From Robiginitomaculum sp. (lineage in GTDB: Bacteria; Pseudomonadota; Alphaproteobacteria; Caulobacterales; Maricaulaceae), in assembly GCA_015485335.1 (NCBI GenBank), contig WFTT01000093.1:1-64000 (forward strand): a stretch of 64,000 nt of DNA, in the 5' to 3' direction. The first letter of the stretch is position 1. The number at the start of each line of letters is the position of its first letter. The notes beneath the pieces are model-generated. The model saw only the letters and a list, made by a program, of their open reading frames with translations, searched no databases and was not told the origin of the DNA. Shown one piece after another: positions 43,984-54,635 of this stretch. A program made the translations under genes and the position numbers.

Positions 43984-46169
43984 TGCAACGGGAAAACCAA
44001 GACAGTGCATCGGCAAATGCCCTCAATGAGGAGCTGATGACCTCCTCGGCGCGATTTCTGAATCGCGAATTGAGCTGGCTGCAATTCAATATGCGCGTCC
44101 TGCAGGAGGCGGAAAACCCCTGTCACCCACTGCTGGAGCGCTTGCGGTTTCTGTCCATTTCCGGCTCCAACCTGGACGAGTTTTATATGGTGCGGGTTGC
44201 CGGGCTGCGCGCGCAAATTCGTGCCGGCATCAGCCATAAAAGCCAAGATGGCCTGACCCCGTCGGAACAATTGGAACGTATCAATCAGGAAGCCGGGCGG
44301 TTGATGCAAGATCAACAACGCATCTGGCGTGAATTGCTGCCCAATCTTGCCAAGGCCGGGGTATGTGTAACCAATGCCGAAGATTTGGGCGAAGAAGACC
44401 GCCAACGGCTGCATGATCTGTTTATAACGCGCATTTTCCCCCTGATCACTCCTTTGGCCATTGATCCGGCACACCCCTTTCCCTTCATTCCCAATTTGGG
44501 CTTTGCGCTGGTGCTAAGGCTGCGCCGCGCCCGTGATGGCAAACCAATGAATGCACTGGTGCCGATCCCATCGGGGGTACCGCGATTTTTGGTATTGGAC
44601 GATCACAAGAAAACCGAAGACGGCTTTGCCATCAAGCGCCATGTGCCATTGGAATCAGTGCTGGCGCTGTTTTTTGAGGATATTTTTCCCAGCTATATTG
44701 TCGAGGAAACTGGGGCATTCCGCCTGTTGCGAGACAGCGATATTGAGATCGAGGAAGAAGCCGAAGACCTGGTGCGCCAATTTGAAAGCATGATCCGGGA
44801 ACGCCGCCGCGGCGTGGTGGTGAGGGTCAAATTCGATGTCAGCACACCAGATAGTCTGCGCCAGTTTATCATCGAACAATTGGGTGCCGATCAGCGTGAT
44901 GTGGCTCCGGTGGATGGCATATTGGGGATCAGTCAATTGGACCAGCTGATCGTACCTGAACGCTCTGACCTGCAATTTCCGCCTTACGAGCCGCGCTTTC
45001 CCGAACGTATTCGCGATCACGGTGGAGATTGTTTTGCGGCAATCCGTGAAAAGGATATTCTGATCCACCACCCCTATGAATCCTTTGATGTGATGGTGCA
45101 GTTTTTGCGCCAGGCCGTGGCCGATCCCAATGTGGTGACGATAAAACAGACCCTCTATCGCACCTCCAAAAGCTCGCCCATTGTGGCCGCCCTGATTGCT
45201 GCGGCCGAAGCTGGCAAAAACGTCACCGCCCTGATCGAGCTCAAAGCACGCTTTGATGAGGAAACCAATCTAAACCTGGCCCGTGCTTTGGAACGCGCCG
45301 GGGTGCAGGTGGTGTATGGCTTTATTGAATGGAAAACCCACGCCAAGTTGAGCCTGGTGGTACGCCGTGAAGGGGACCAGTTGCGTACCTATACCCATTT
45401 TGGTACCGGCAATTATCACCCGGTAACGGCGCGGGTCTATACGGACCTTTCGCTCTTTACCGCCGATCCAGCCTTTGGCCGTGATGCGGTGCGGGTGTTT
45501 AATTATGTGACCGGTTATGCCCAGCCCGAAGCACTGGAACGCATTGCCTTATCGCCCCTGAATTGCAAATCCACCTTGTTGCGCCTGATTGCGGCCGAGG
45601 CCGACAATGCCCGGGCCGGCAAACCCAGTGGGATTTGGGTGAAACTGAATGCACTGGTCGATAGCCAGGTTATCGATGCGCTTTACGCGGCCAGCGCCGC
45701 CGGTGTACCGATTGATCTGGTGATCCGTGGCATTTGCTGTCTGCGCCCCGGGGTCCCGGGCCTATCTGAAAATATCCGGGTGAAGAGCATTATCGGCCGC
45801 TTTTTGGAACATTCGCGCATAGCCTGTTTTGCCAATGGCAAGGCCATGCCCTCCAACAACGCTCTGGTGTTTATTTCTTCGGCGGACTGGATGCCGCGCA
45901 ACCTGGATCGCCGGGTTGAAGTGTTGTGCCCCATCCAGAATCCAACCGTACATCGTCAGGTATTGTATCAGATTATGGTGACCAATTTACAGGATCAAGC
46001 ACAGAGCTGGATTATGGGGCCGGATGGCAGCTTTGAACGGGTTGATACTTCTGGCATCGAAAAACCCTTTAGTGCCCATACCTATTTCATGACCAACCCA
46101 TCCCTGTCTGGTCGTGGCAGCGCACTTAAACATGACCAACCTCCGCTCGTTCAACCACGGAGCGTATAA
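43983..46169 (+). CDS. ppk1: Polyphosphate kinase 1
   Basis: 728 residues. PPK1 polymerises the ATP gamma-phosphate into polyphosphate. Domains: N-terminal (about 20-125, [17 protein letters not shown]), the head domain, and the two phospholipase D-like catalytic domains, with His472 in [12 protein letters not shown] as the likely phosphorylated residue and a second in the [16 protein letters not shown] region. The start overlaps the hdaA stop by one base and ppx begins 2 bp later, so replication control and polyphosphate genes are on one transcript. The window also holds ppk2. Confidence 0.97.
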   Translation: MQRENQDSASANALNEELMTSSARFLNRELSWLQFNMRVLQEAENPCHPLLERLRFLSISGSNLDEFYMVRVAGLRAQIRAGISHKSQDGLTPSEQLERINQEAGRLMQDQQRIWRELLPNLAKAGVCVTNAEDLGEEDRQRLHDLFITRIFPLITPLAIDPAHPFPFIPNLGFALVLRLRRARDGKPMNALVPIPSGVPRFLVLDDHKKTEDGFAIKRHVPLESVLALFFEDIFPSYIVEETGAFRLLRDSDIEIEEEAEDLVRQFESMIRERRRGVVVRVKFDVSTPDSLRQFIIEQLGADQRDVAPVDGILGISQLDQLIVPERSDLQFPPYEPRFPERIRDHGGDCFAAIREKDILIHHPYESFDVMVQFLRQAVADPNVVTIKQTLYRTSKSSPIVAALIAAAEAGKNVTALIELKARFDEETNLNLARALERAGVQVVYGFIEWKTHAKLSLVVRREGDQLRTYTHFGTGNYHPVTARVYTDLSLFTADPAFGRDAVRVFNYVTGYAQPEALERIALSPLNCKSTLLRLIAAEADNARAGKPSGIWVKLNALVDSQVIDALYAASAAGVPIDLVIRGICCLRPGVPGLSENIRVKSIIGRFLEHSRIACFANGKAMPSNNALVFISSADWMPRNLDRRVEVLCPIQNPTVHRQVLYQIMVTNLQDQAQSWIMGPDGSFERVDTSGIEKPFSAHTYFMTNPSLSGRGSALKHDQPPLVQPRSV

Positions 46170-46171
46170 GC

Positions 46172-47701
46172 ATGGCAACCAAGGGGGGGAAAACCACAAA
46201 CGGTCTTATCGATAAGGCCGTCATTGATGTTGGGTCCAACTCTGTCCGGCTGGTTGTGTTTCGCACTCATGAGACGTTTTTTCAGCCGATCTTTAACGAG
46301 AAAGTATTGGCCGGGTTGGGGCGCGGGGTGGCGCAGACCGGTAAGTTGAACCCGCAAGGCGTCGTGGCCGCCATGGCCGCCCTGAAACGTTATAAACGCA
46401 TCATCAAGGCCCGGGGGATCAGTAATGTTCTGGCCGTGGCCACCGCCGCTGTGCGCATTGCCAACGATGGTGCGGACTTTATCAAGGCGGTCAAAGACCA
46501 AACCGGATTGCGCATATCGATCATTGCCGGCCTGGAAGAGGCTCGCCTGTCTGCGTTGGGCGTAATCGCCGGGGCACCGGATGCGGTGGGGGTAATTGGT
46601 GATTTGGGCGGATCCTCGCTGGAACTGGTGCCGGTCGGCAAGGGCAGGGTAAAGCGGGGGATTTCCCTTCCCCTTGGGCCGTTGGCCATGCGTGCCGGCG
46701 GCGATATGGATATTAAGACGATGAGCGCCCGCATTGATGAGGCACTGGATGAAGCCTCGGCACAAATCACCACCAAGGGTAGTGGCAGTTTCTATGCCGT
46801 TGGCGGGGCGTGGCGTTCTCTGGCACTGGTGAATATGTCGCTGAGGGGGCATCCCTTGCGGGTTTTGCATAATTATAGGATCAGCCGGGATGAAGCATTC
46901 GAGCTGGTGCATCTGGTGGGTTCCCAAAGCCCGGCCTCGCTGGCGCGTACCCCGGGTCTTTCTTCACGGCGGGCGCCTTTATTGCCCTATGCGGCCCTGT
47001 TGCTGGAGCGAATATTACAGCGTCAGTTTTTTGAAAGCGTGACCATTTCCGGCTATGGCTTGCGCGAAGGCCTGCTTTATGAAGAACTCGGCTCTAAGGC
47101 GCGAGCCAAGCATCCGGTGCTTGCCGGGGTGAAGGCCCTGGCACAACAAAATTGGTCATCCTCGCGCTTTGGCAGCGAAGTACAGCGCTGGTTGGAACCG
47201 GTGCGCGATGTGCTCAAATCTCCATTTGGCGAGCCACGTACCAATCTGATGATGGCAGCAGCCTGTCGGTTGGCGGATATTGGCGCGCGTCTGCACCCCG
47301 ATCATCGGGCGCAGATTGCCTTTGATATTGTTTTATTTGCCCCCTTTGCCGGCCTGTCTCATGAAGAGCGTGTGGCCTTGGCCCTGTGTATTTTTTATCG
47401 TTACAGCGGGGAAACAACACCACCCCGCGGTGGCCTGATTGGCCATTTGCTGGGCAAAGAGCAAAAAGACTGGGCCTTGGGGCTGGGCATGAGCTTGCGA
47501 TGCGCCGCCGCGGTCTCGGGACGCACATCCAAATTGCTAAAACGCACGCATGTGCATTTGCAGGATGATCAATTATATCTGGTTGCCCGTGATGATGCCC
47601 AGGAATTGCTCACCGCCCGGGCCCAAAAACGACTACAGGAAATGGCCGCCGCTTTGGGGCTTGAAACCGGGCCGAGCCCTAACCTTGACGCGGCTCAATA
47701 A
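46172..47701 (+). CDS. ppx: Exopolyphosphatase, Ppx/GppA family
   Basis: 509 residues. The ASKHA-type ATPase fold motifs are present: AVIDVGSNSVRLVVF (phosphate 1) and GVIGDLGGSSLELVPV (phosphate 2), and the domain II-C-terminal HD-like extension (about 320-500, FGEPRTNLMMAAACRLADIG). It hydrolyses polyphosphate end-on, and may also act on pppGpp. It follows ppk1 by 2 bp. The 3' end overlaps the convergent rnd gene by 23 bp. Confidence 0.95.
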   Translation: MATKGGKTTNGLIDKAVIDVGSNSVRLVVFRTHETFFQPIFNEKVLAGLGRGVAQTGKLNPQGVVAAMAALKRYKRIIKARGISNVLAVATAAVRIANDGADFIKAVKDQTGLRISIIAGLEEARLSALGVIAGAPDAVGVIGDLGGSSLELVPVGKGRVKRGISLPLGPLAMRAGGDMDIKTMSARIDEALDEASAQITTKGSGSFYAVGGAWRSLALVNMSLRGHPLRVLHNYRISRDEAFELVHLVGSQSPASLARTPGLSSRRAPLLPYAALLLERILQRQFFESVTISGYGLREGLLYEELGSKARAKHPVLAGVKALAQQNWSSSRFGSEVQRWLEPVRDVLKSPFGEPRTNLMMAAACRLADIGARLHPDHRAQIAFDIVLFAPFAGLSHEERVALALCIFYRYSGETTPPRGGLIGHLLGKEQKDWALGLGMSLRCAAAVSGRTSKLLKRTHVHLQDDQLYLVARDDAQELLTARAQKRLQEMAAALGLETGPSPNLDAAQ

Positions 47702-48833
47702 CGGCACGTTTGCCTTTCAGGGTTAGTGAAAGCTCACCTTTTTTCAAACGCAAGGCTTCTTTACCAAATGCCTCATAGCGCCAGCCCTTCAAGGCAGGAA
47801 TGTCGGCATCATCAAAGGCCGCAAGGCGTTCGATATCGGCGGCATTGGCAATCAGGCGAGGGGCCACACCCAGCTCTTCGGACTTGATACGCAATAATAC
47901 TTTTAGCAATTCAACCACCGGCCCAAGGCCAGAGGGCATAACCGGCGGACGGGAGATTTGCGGGGCATGTTTTTCCGGATCCGACATGGCTTCGTTAATG
48001 GTGGACAAAAGGCCCTGTGCCATGGAAGAGCGCTCAAACCCTCTGGGGATGGCCCGCATCCTGCCCAAAGCCTCTATGGACCGGGGGGCCTGTTGCGCCA
48101 GCTCGTATATGGCATCATCTTTCAGGATGCGCCCACGCGGTTTATCGCGGGTTTGGGCCTCACGTTCGCGCCAGCGCGTGACCAGTCGCATGACGGCCAG
48201 CCATTGCGGCGAATATTTGCGAATTTTCATTCTGCGCCAGGCGTCTTCCGGGTCAAACTGGTAAATCGCGGGATTGGTCAGGCCAGCCATTTCTTCATCA
48301 ACCCAGCTCAACCGATCACGGTCCTTCAGGCGACCAATCAACAAGGGATACAGATCACGCAAATGGGTGACATCGCCAATGGCATAGATCAGTTGCTTGT
48401 CGGAAAGCGGTCGCCGTGACCAGTCAGTAAAACGCGAGCCTTTGTCCACGCTTTTCTTGAGCATTTTCTGTACCAGCGTGTCATAGCCGATGGAATCGCC
48501 CAGGCCCGCAGCCATGGCAGCAATCTGGCTGTCAAACAGGGGCAGGGGCACCTGTCCCATCAGGCGATAAAAAATTTCAAGATCCTGGCGGGCCGCATGA
48601 AACACCTTGGTAATGCGGGTGTCGGCCATGACCGACAAGAACGGGCGCATATCCAGCCCATCGGCCAGCGGATCGATAATGGCCTCAACATCGCCGCCTG
48701 CCACCTGTATCAGGCAAAGTTTGGACCAATAGGTGCTTTCGCGCAAAAATTCGGTATCCACGGCGAAAAAGTCGGTCTGGCTCAATGCCTCACAGACGTT
48801 TTCCAGGGCGGCGTTATCGGTGACAATTACCAT
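47679..48833 (-). CDS. rnd: Ribonuclease D
   Basis: 384 residues. A DEDDy 3'-5' exoribonuclease that trims tRNA precursors. FAVDTEFLRESTYWSKLCLIQVAGG carries the first Asp and Glu, FHAARQDLEIFYRL the next Asp, and AIGDVTHLRDLYPLLI the third; an HRDC domain (about 200-285) follows. It is the downstream gene of a four-gene minus-strand run with NYN, udgB and the MFS gene, overlapping the last by 7 bp, and overlaps ppx by 23 bp at its 3' end. Confidence 0.96.
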   Translation of the reverse strand: MVIVTDNAALENVCEALSQTDFFAVDTEFLRESTYWSKLCLIQVAGGDVEAIIDPLADGLDMRPFLSVMADTRITKVFHAARQDLEIFYRLMGQVPLPLFDSQIAAMAAGLGDSIGYDTLVQKMLKKSVDKGSRFTDWSRRPLSDKQLIYAIGDVTHLRDLYPLLIGRLKDRDRLSWVDEEMAGLTNPAIYQFDPEDAWRRMKIRKYSPQWLAVMRLVTRWREREAQTRDKPRGRILKDDAIYELAQQAPRSIEALGRMRAIPRGFERSSMAQGLLSTINEAMSDPEKHAPQISRPPVMPSGLGPVVELLKVLLRIKSEELGVAPRLIANAADIERLAAFDDADIPALKGWRYEAFGKEALRLKKGELSLTLKGKRAVIEPRQG

Positions 48834-50113
48834 GTGTTTTTTATCCGTCGATAGATCATGAAAAGGGCGAAAAGCAGGCTGAAAACGGCAATGCCAACAT
48901 AGGCGCTGGACAGTGGTAAATTTGCCTGGGCCATGCCGATCAGTGCCAGTTGGCCGAACGAGGCACCGGCAGCGTTCATCACCGCCCCGCCAGCCAGAAT
49001 GCGGGCGCGCGATTCTTCGGGCGCCCGATGCTGGGACATGGCCTGCAGGGGGACAACAAATACGCCGGAAAACACTGCCATGGCAAAAAAGTCAAAGAGC
49101 AGTCGCCAGTTTCGTTTATCGGCAAAAAACTCATTCAGGCCACCAAGGGGCATGGCCGTACGCCCGGCGCTGGCCAGTAAGACATCGATGGCAAAAACAG
49201 AAAGCAAAACGGCCCCGGCTATGGAAAGCCATAATATATCCCGGTCCCGGTTAATGGCCGCACACCCTAGCGAGCCCAGCGCCGCACCAATGGTAAAGAC
49301 CGCCATGAAAACCGATACAACACTGACATCCATGTACAGAACGTCATGAACCAATAACGGTAAAACGGTGGTGGAAGCCGCCCCCGCCGTCCAGAACCAG
49401 GCAACGCCGATCAGGGGGCGAAAGGCTTTTGGCTCGGTAAACAAAGTGGCCATGGTATGCCAGGTGCCCGAAACAATATTCCAGTTTAATTTCAGGTGGG
49501 GGGCGGCGGCCGGTTTGGTGGGCATCATGCGCATGAATACCCATCCCAATACGGCCAGTGTAACCAGCAAGCCGCCAATGGTTTCCGGGCCAAAGGGGCG
49601 CCGTATCAGCAATATGCCGACCAAAGAGCCGCTAAGTATTGATAAAAACAAGGTGCCGCTGATCATGGCATTGCCGGGCACCAGTTCCTTTCGGCTGAGA
49701 TATTGTGGCAAAGAGGCCTGTTTTGCCGGGGCAAAAATGGCCGACTGCGCCCCCATGAAGAACAGGGTGACAAACAGGATCGGGCCGGAGTTCAGGATGA
49801 ATCCTAACGCCGCGCTGAGCATCAGGATGATTTCAGCAAATTTGGTGTATTTCAACACCAGATCACGAGGGAACCGGTCGGCGATCTGGCCGGCCAGAGC
49901 AGAAAACAAAAAGAACGGCAAGGTAAAAATTGTGGCTGCTACGGGCACCAGAACGCTGCGTGGAATGCCCTGTAAATGCAAACCACCAAACGTTATCAGG
50001 ATGATCAGCGAGTATTTAAATACATTGTCGTTAAAACCGCCCAATGTCTGGGAGATAAGTAACGGTCCGAAACGGCGTTGCCTGACTAACTGAAACGCGG
50101 TGCTCTCGCTCAT
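48827..50113 (-). CDS. MFS transporter, LplT-like
   Basis: 428 residues with 12 membrane segments. RFGPLLISQTLGGFNDNVFKYSL and LAGQIADRFPRDLVLKYTKFAEI resemble the lysophospholipid transporter LplT and the MFS half of LplT-acyltransferase-AMP ligase fusions, but here it stands alone without acyltransferase or ligase domains. Overlaps are 7 bp with rnd and 4 bp with udgB, so it is part of one operon with nucleic acid enzymes. Transport of lysophospholipids is inferred from similarity only. Confidence 0.85.
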   Translation of the reverse strand: MSESTAFQLVRQRRFGPLLISQTLGGFNDNVFKYSLIILITFGGLHLQGIPRSVLVPVAATIFTLPFFLFSALAGQIADRFPRDLVLKYTKFAEIILMLSAALGFILNSGPILFVTLFFMGAQSAIFAPAKQASLPQYLSRKELVPGNAMISGTLFLSILSGSLVGILLIRRPFGPETIGGLLVTLAVLGWVFMRMMPTKPAAAPHLKLNWNIVSGTWHTMATLFTEPKAFRPLIGVAWFWTAGAASTTVLPLLVHDVLYMDVSVVSVFMAVFTIGAALGSLGCAAINRDRDILWLSIAGAVLLSVFAIDVLLASAGRTAMPLGGLNEFFADKRNWRLLFDFFAMAVFSGVFVVPLQAMSQHRAPEESRARILAGGAVMNAAGASFGQLALIGMAQANLPLSSAYVGIAVFSLLFALFMIYRRIKNTW

Positions 50114-50796
50114 ATACTCTTATCCAGAAATGCGCGAACCGCCCTAAAAACGTCGTCGAACATGGCTTCGGTCAACCGACCCGTATTGGTGTTATAACGC
50201 GAGCAATGATAGCTGTCGAACAATCGATAATGTCGCCCATTGCTGTGCAGATCATGCTCTGCTCCATGGCCAAAGGGGTAGGCGGCCCGGCGCAACCCCA
50301 GGGTGGAGATAATATTGTCGTGGGCGATCCGGCCCAGAGCGAATAGCGCAATAACGTTGGGCAAATGTGCCAGACGGCTGACCAGAAATGGCCGGCAGTT
50401 GCGGGTTTCTTCGCCGGTGGGTTTGTTTTGTGGCGGTACACACCGCACCGCATTGGTGATCATGCAATCGTTCAGACGCAGATCATCCTGGCCATTTTTA
50501 TCAAATTCACCAATGGAAAACCCTTGCTTGGCCAAGGCCTTATAGAGCAAATCTCCAGCACCATCGCCGGTAAAGGGCCGCCCGGTTCGATTAGCTCCCC
50601 CGCGCCCTGGGGCCATGCCGATGATCAACAGGCGCGCTGTTTCATCACCAAAAGAATCAACCGGGCCATTATGCCAAGTGGGTTCGGCCAAGGCGATTTC
50701 CTTGATATAGGCTACCAAACGCGGACACAAGGTACAGTCATAAGGGGCCTCGGGCGGGATCACAGCAGACGGAGATGGCGTATTTTTAGCCATCAC
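50110..50796 (-). CDS. Uracil-DNA glycosylase, family 5 (UdgB-like)
   Basis: 228 residues. The motif 1 segment IGMAPGRGGANRTGRPFTGDGAG fits family 5 (UDGb), where the usual catalytic Asp/Asn is absent and Gly/Ala takes its place. Cys21 and Cys24 (CTLCPRL) with the later CVPP and NCRPF cysteines suggest an iron-sulfur cluster as in families 4 and 5. The enzyme removes uracil, and often hypoxanthine or ethenocytosine, from DNA. Overlaps NYN and MFS genes by 4 bp each. Confidence 0.88.
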   Translation of the reverse strand: MMAKNTPSPSAVIPPEAPYDCTLCPRLVAYIKEIALAEPTWHNGPVDSFGDETARLLIIGMAPGRGGANRTGRPFTGDGAGDLLYKALAKQGFSIGEFDKNGQDDLRLNDCMITNAVRCVPPQNKPTGEETRNCRPFLVSRLAHLPNVIALFALGRIAHDNIISTLGLRRAAYPFGHGAEHDLHSNGRHYRLFDSYHCSRYNTNTGRLTEAMFDDVFRAVRAFLDKSI

Positions 50797-51353
50797 AACG
50801 CGCCGGCATCATCGTCATCGCGCAGCGGACGCCCAAGCAGGGGTGCCAGATCACTCAATTCTATAAAGGAATCTGCAACGCGGCGCAGGTCATCAGAGGC
50901 AACCGGCGGATTGGACAAGGTTGTAGAGACAACCGAAACCCGCACGCCTTTGCGCTGTATGGCTTTGACCAGAGGGCAGAAATCGCCATCTCCGGAAAAT
51001 AAAATGATATGGTCCAGCCAGTCTGCTGCGGACAGGGCATCAACGGTTATATCAACATCCATATCGCCCTTAATCCGTTTTCGCCCACTGGATATATCCG
51101 TATATTCCTTGGCCGATTTGGTGATGATGGTGAAACCGTTATAGTCGAGCCAGTCGACCATTTTTTTTAGGGGAGAGAATTCCTGGTCTTCCACCAGGGC
51201 GGTATAATAATTGGCACGAACCAGGCGACCACGCCGCCGAAATTCATCCAGCAGTCTGGAATAGTCTATTTCGATATCCAGTGCCCGCAAAGCAGAGTAG
51301 AAATTAGCGCCATCTATAAAAAGCCCAAGGCGTTCATCGGGATAAAAAGCCAT
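50793..51353 (-). CDS. NYN domain (LabA/DUF88) family putative nuclease
   Basis: 186 residues, nearly all NYN domain. The N-terminal DERLGLFIDGANFYSAL carries the first conserved Asp (Asp14), followed by DVDITVDALSAA and HIILFSGDGDFCPLVKAIQRKGVRVSVVS with the other acidic residues. NYN domains are PIN-like and several cut RNA. It heads the minus-strand run NYN-udgB-MFS-rnd, with a 4-bp overlap to udgB, and is divergent from folK with only 33 bp between. Substrate is unknown. Confidence 0.9.
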   Translation of the reverse strand: MAFYPDERLGLFIDGANFYSALRALDIEIDYSRLLDEFRRRGRLVRANYYTALVEDQEFSPLKKMVDWLDYNGFTIITKSAKEYTDISSGRKRIKGDMDVDITVDALSAADWLDHIILFSGDGDFCPLVKAIQRKGVRVSVVSTTLSNPPVASDDLRRVADSFIELSDLAPLLGRPLRDDDDAGAL

Positions 51354-51386
51354 GAATATAATCTCTCAAAATAATGGATCAAAAAA

Positions 51387-51917
51387 GTGGGTCAGCGAAA
51401 ATTCTTGGGCATAAAGAAAGCCTATATCGGCTTTGGTGCCAACCTCCCTTATGCAAAACATGCACCTGCAGACACGATTTTAGGGGCGAAATCGGCCTTG
51501 ACGGCCAAAGGCATTCGCGTGTTGCGGTTTTCCCGATTGTGGCAAAGTCCGGCCTGGCCAGATCCATCCGAGCCGGCTTATGTAAATGCAGTGGCCGAAG
51601 TGGCGACCAACTTGCCCCCCCACAGGCTGTTACAAACCCTGCGGGGGGTCGAGCGTCAGTTTGGCCGCCGGCGCTCTTATCGCAATGCGTCGCGCACCCT
51701 GGACCTTGACCTTTTATCCTATGAAAACCTGTGTTTGCGTACCCTGCATTTAACCTTGCCCCATACGGGTATCGAGAGCCGGGCATTTGTCTTGCTGCCC
51801 ATGCAAGATATCGCATCGGAGTGGCGTTTGCCGGGCAAGGGAAAAGCACTGGCCGTGATGATAAAGGCGTTATCAGCACAAAGCCGGGACGGGGTTTTGC
51901 CTCTGAATGGCAAATAA
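51387..51917 (+). CDS. folK: 2-amino-4-hydroxy-6-hydroxymethyldihydropteridine pyrophosphokinase
   Basis: 176 residues. HPPK transfers pyrophosphate from ATP to hydroxymethyldihydropterin in folate synthesis. KAYIGFGANLPYAKHAP, VLRFSRLWQSPAWPDP, YVNAVAEVATNLPPHRLLQTLRGVERQFGRRR and the RTLDLDLLSY signature, with PHTGIESRAFVLLPMQDIA, match. The start is uncertain: GTG at 51387 or TTG at 51405, neither with a good ribosome binding site; the protein core begins at KKAYIG. folB and folP are not adjacent. Confidence 0.93.
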   Translation: MGQRKFLGIKKAYIGFGANLPYAKHAPADTILGAKSALTAKGIRVLRFSRLWQSPAWPDPSEPAYVNAVAEVATNLPPHRLLQTLRGVERQFGRRRSYRNASRTLDLDLLSYENLCLRTLHLTLPHTGIESRAFVLLPMQDIASEWRLPGKGKALAVMIKALSAQSRDGVLPLNGK

Positions 51918-52027
51918 ATGTGCAAACAACTGTATTCTAGGCGATATTGAGACTTGCATAGCAGCGGGTGCAAGGCTATGCAGTCGCGTTTCCACAATGG
52001 TTTTTTGCCCAGATACCGGAGTGCCAT

Positions 52028-52387
52028 ATGGCTCGCGTCACCGTCGAAGATTGCATTGAAAAAGTCGATACCCGTTTTGACCTTATCTTGCTGGCCGCAC
52101 ATCGTGCGCGCTCTATCCTTTCGGGTGCCCCCTTGCTGGTCGATCGTGACAACGATAAAAACCCGGTTGTGGCTCTGCGTGAAATTGCCGACGAAGCCAT
52201 CAGTGTGGACACGTTGACGGAAAGTCTGGTCTCTAGCCTGCAACGGGTGTTGCCCGAAGAAGATAGTGGTGAAGAAACCGAGCGCATGGCGATCGAGCAC
52301 CAAAAAGCAGATGCGGCCATTTCCGAAGTGGATATGCTCAAAGCGCTGACTGCTGACCGCGATGGCGCCCCAGACAACCGTTTCTGA
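52028..52387 (+). CDS. rpoZ: RNA polymerase omega subunit
   Basis: 119 residues from the ATG at 52028 ([20 protein letters not shown]). Omega helps assemble RNA polymerase and in many bacteria carries part of a ppGpp site. The conserved [23 protein letters not shown] and [14 protein letters not shown] segments are clear; the acidic C-terminal extension is typical in alphaproteobacteria. A frame from 51968 adds 20 residues and is not used. It is followed closely by the (p)ppGpp synthetase/hydrolase gene, as in many relatives. Confidence 0.97.
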   Translation: MARVTVEDCIEKVDTRFDLILLAAHRARSILSGAPLLVDRDNDKNPVVALREIADEAISVDTLTESLVSSLQRVLPEEDSGEETERMAIEHQKADAAISEVDMLKALTADRDGAPDNRF

Positions 52388-52391
52388 AGCT

Positions 52392-54635
52392 ATGGCTGAG
52401 GCGACCATGTCGCCAGTTACATCACCGTCCCTGCCGGGCGGCGTTCCCGGACCTATACCAACAGCCGAAGACCTGATCGCCGGTATCAAGGCCTATTATC
52501 CAGGCGTTGATGAAGCGCTGATCCGGGATGCCTATGCCTTTTCCCGGGAAAAGCACGGCGAACAATTGCGGGCATCGGGCGAGCCATATTACGGACACCC
52601 GGTCAATGTAGCATCCATACTGATCGGACTGCACCTGGACCCGGCAAGCATTGTTACGGCTTTGTTGCATGACACGGTCGAAGATACCGAGGTCACGCTG
52701 GATGATCTGCGCGAACGGTTTGGCGAAGAGGTAGCCTTTCTGGTTGATGGGGTTACCAAACTTGGCAAGCTGGAACTGATTTCTGCACGAACTCAACAAG
52801 GCGAAAATCTACAAAAGTTCGTGCTGGCCATCACCAAGGATGTACGGGTGCTGTTGGTCAAGCTGGCTGACCGCCTGCACAATATGCAGACACTTAATTT
52901 TATTCCCAGAAAAGAAAAACGCGAACGGATCGCCCGCGAAACTGCTGAAATCTATGCCCCACTGGCACGGCGCATTGGCATTCAGAAAATCTGTGCCGAG
53001 CTGGAGGATCTTTCCTTTCGCTGTTTGAACCCGCCGGCCTATGTTTCAATTACCCGCCGCCTGCAGGCACAGCGTGAACGCACATCTGCCGAAGTGGGCA
53101 AAATGTCCCGAGCCATATCCGAACGGGTGATGGCGGCGGGTATTTCGGCGCGGGTTTTTGGTCGGGAAAAACGTCCATTTTCAATCTGGCGAAAACTGGA
53201 ACGCCAGGCCATCACCTTTGACGAACTGGCCGATGTCTATGCATTTCGGATTATTGTTGACAATCCCGAAGATTGTTACCGGGTGCTTGGGCTGATCCAC
53301 ACAACATGGCGCTGTGTGCCCGAACGGTTTCGTGACTTCATTTCCGTGCCAAAGCCAAATCGTTACCAATCTTTGCATACCACCGTCATCGGACCGGGTA
53401 ATATCAAGGTGGAATTGCAAATCCGTACCGAAGAAATGGACCGTATTGCCGAAGAGGGCGTGGCCGCGCACTGGCGCTATAAACAGGGCGGGTACGCCTA
53501 TGACACGGTTGCCGGTGGGGATCCGCTGGAAATGCTCAAACCATTATTGGAAATTCTGGAATTTGGTGGCGAGCCCGAAGATTTTCTGGAACATGCCAAG
53601 CTGGAAATGTTTCAGGACCAGGTGTTTGCCTTTACCCCCAAGGGAAAACTGATTTCCCTGCCGGCCGGGGCTACGGCGCTGGATTTTGCCTATGCGGTTC
53701 ATACCGACATTGGCGATGATTGCGTCGGGGTGAAAATCAATGGCCGGGAACGGCCGTTGCGGACCTCGCTCAATAATGGCGACTCGGTGGATATTATTCG
53801 TGGCGGGGTTCCTGGGCCACCCCACGGCTGGGAAGGCATGGTGGTGACCGGGCGCGCACGTTCGGCCATCCGGCGTCTGATCCGCGAAGTGGAGCGCCAG
53901 GAATTTGAGAAACTGGGACGGGCGTTTGTAGACCGGCTGTTGCGGCGCGAAGGTCTCAAAGGCACGGTGGTGCTAAGAGAGGCCCGCAAACGGCTGGGGC
54001 TGAAAACCAATAAAGAATTGTATGGCCAGGTGGGGCGTGGGCAGTTGCGCACCGACAAGTTGATGGATGCGTTGTTTCCAGGCAGGGCCGATCAGGGCGC
54101 AGAGCATATCAATCAGCGTGAATTGATCAGTGATGAAACCGCGCGCTATTATATCAAGGGAAATGGTATCAAGGCCAACGCCCCCTTACATCTGGCGCAA
54201 TGCTGTTCTCCATTACCAGGGGATCGTATCGTCGGGGTGAGGGTGTCTGGCAAAGGGATAATCGTACACACGATTGATTGTGAATTGCTGGCAGATTATG
54301 AAAATAACGAAGATGATCTGATCGATCTTAGCTGGACGCCCCAGGCCGGCACACAATCTGCATCCATTGGGCGCATTCTGGCGACCGTAGTTCACCAGCC
54401 CGGGGCCTTGGCCGAAATCGCCGATGCTGTTGGGCGCTCCAAGGGGAATATAATGGATGTGCGTTCCATGACCCGTTCCCCGGACTTTTTCGATATGTCT
54501 TTTGATGTCGAAGTGCTAGGAGCCCGCCACCTTTCCCATATTGTTGCCGCCATGCGGGCGTGCAGTTGCGTGGTCTCTGCGCATCGCGCCAGAGCCAGCA
54601 GCCCTACAGAAGGTCAAAGTCATGAACACAAATGA
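52392..54635 (+). CDS. rsh: Bifunctional (p)ppGpp synthetase/hydrolase, Rel/SpoT (Rsh)
   Basis: 747 residues from ATG 52392; other ATGs at 52362 (inside rpoZ) and 52407 (with GAGG 5 nt before) are possible. HD hydrolase domain (about 35-190, [21 protein letters not shown] with His93-Asp94), synthetase domain (about 235-350, [12 protein letters not shown]), TGS (about 395-455, [26 protein letters not shown]), helical and zinc-finger-like region with CCSPLPGD, and ACT (about 670-740). The RxKD-type tetrad appears as RFRD, the positively charged form linked to bifunctional enzymes. Single Rsh enzymes of this sort control the stringent response in alphaproteobacteria. Confidence 0.97.
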   Translation: MAEATMSPVTSPSLPGGVPGPIPTAEDLIAGIKAYYPGVDEALIRDAYAFSREKHGEQLRASGEPYYGHPVNVASILIGLHLDPASIVTALLHDTVEDTEVTLDDLRERFGEEVAFLVDGVTKLGKLELISARTQQGENLQKFVLAITKDVRVLLVKLADRLHNMQTLNFIPRKEKRERIARETAEIYAPLARRIGIQKICAELEDLSFRCLNPPAYVSITRRLQAQRERTSAEVGKMSRAISERVMAAGISARVFGREKRPFSIWRKLERQAITFDELADVYAFRIIVDNPEDCYRVLGLIHTTWRCVPERFRDFISVPKPNRYQSLHTTVIGPGNIKVELQIRTEEMDRIAEEGVAAHWRYKQGGYAYDTVAGGDPLEMLKPLLEILEFGGEPEDFLEHAKLEMFQDQVFAFTPKGKLISLPAGATALDFAYAVHTDIGDDCVGVKINGRERPLRTSLNNGDSVDIIRGGVPGPPHGWEGMVVTGRARSAIRRLIREVERQEFEKLGRAFVDRLLRREGLKGTVVLREARKRLGLKTNKELYGQVGRGQLRTDKLMDALFPGRADQGAEHINQRELISDETARYYIKGNGIKANAPLHLAQCCSPLPGDRIVGVRVSGKGIIVHTIDCELLADYENNEDDLIDLSWTPQAGTQSASIGRILATVVHQPGALAEIADAVGRSKGNIMDVRSMTRSPDFFDMSFDVEVLGARHLSHIVAAMRACSCVVSAHRARASSPTEGQSHEHK

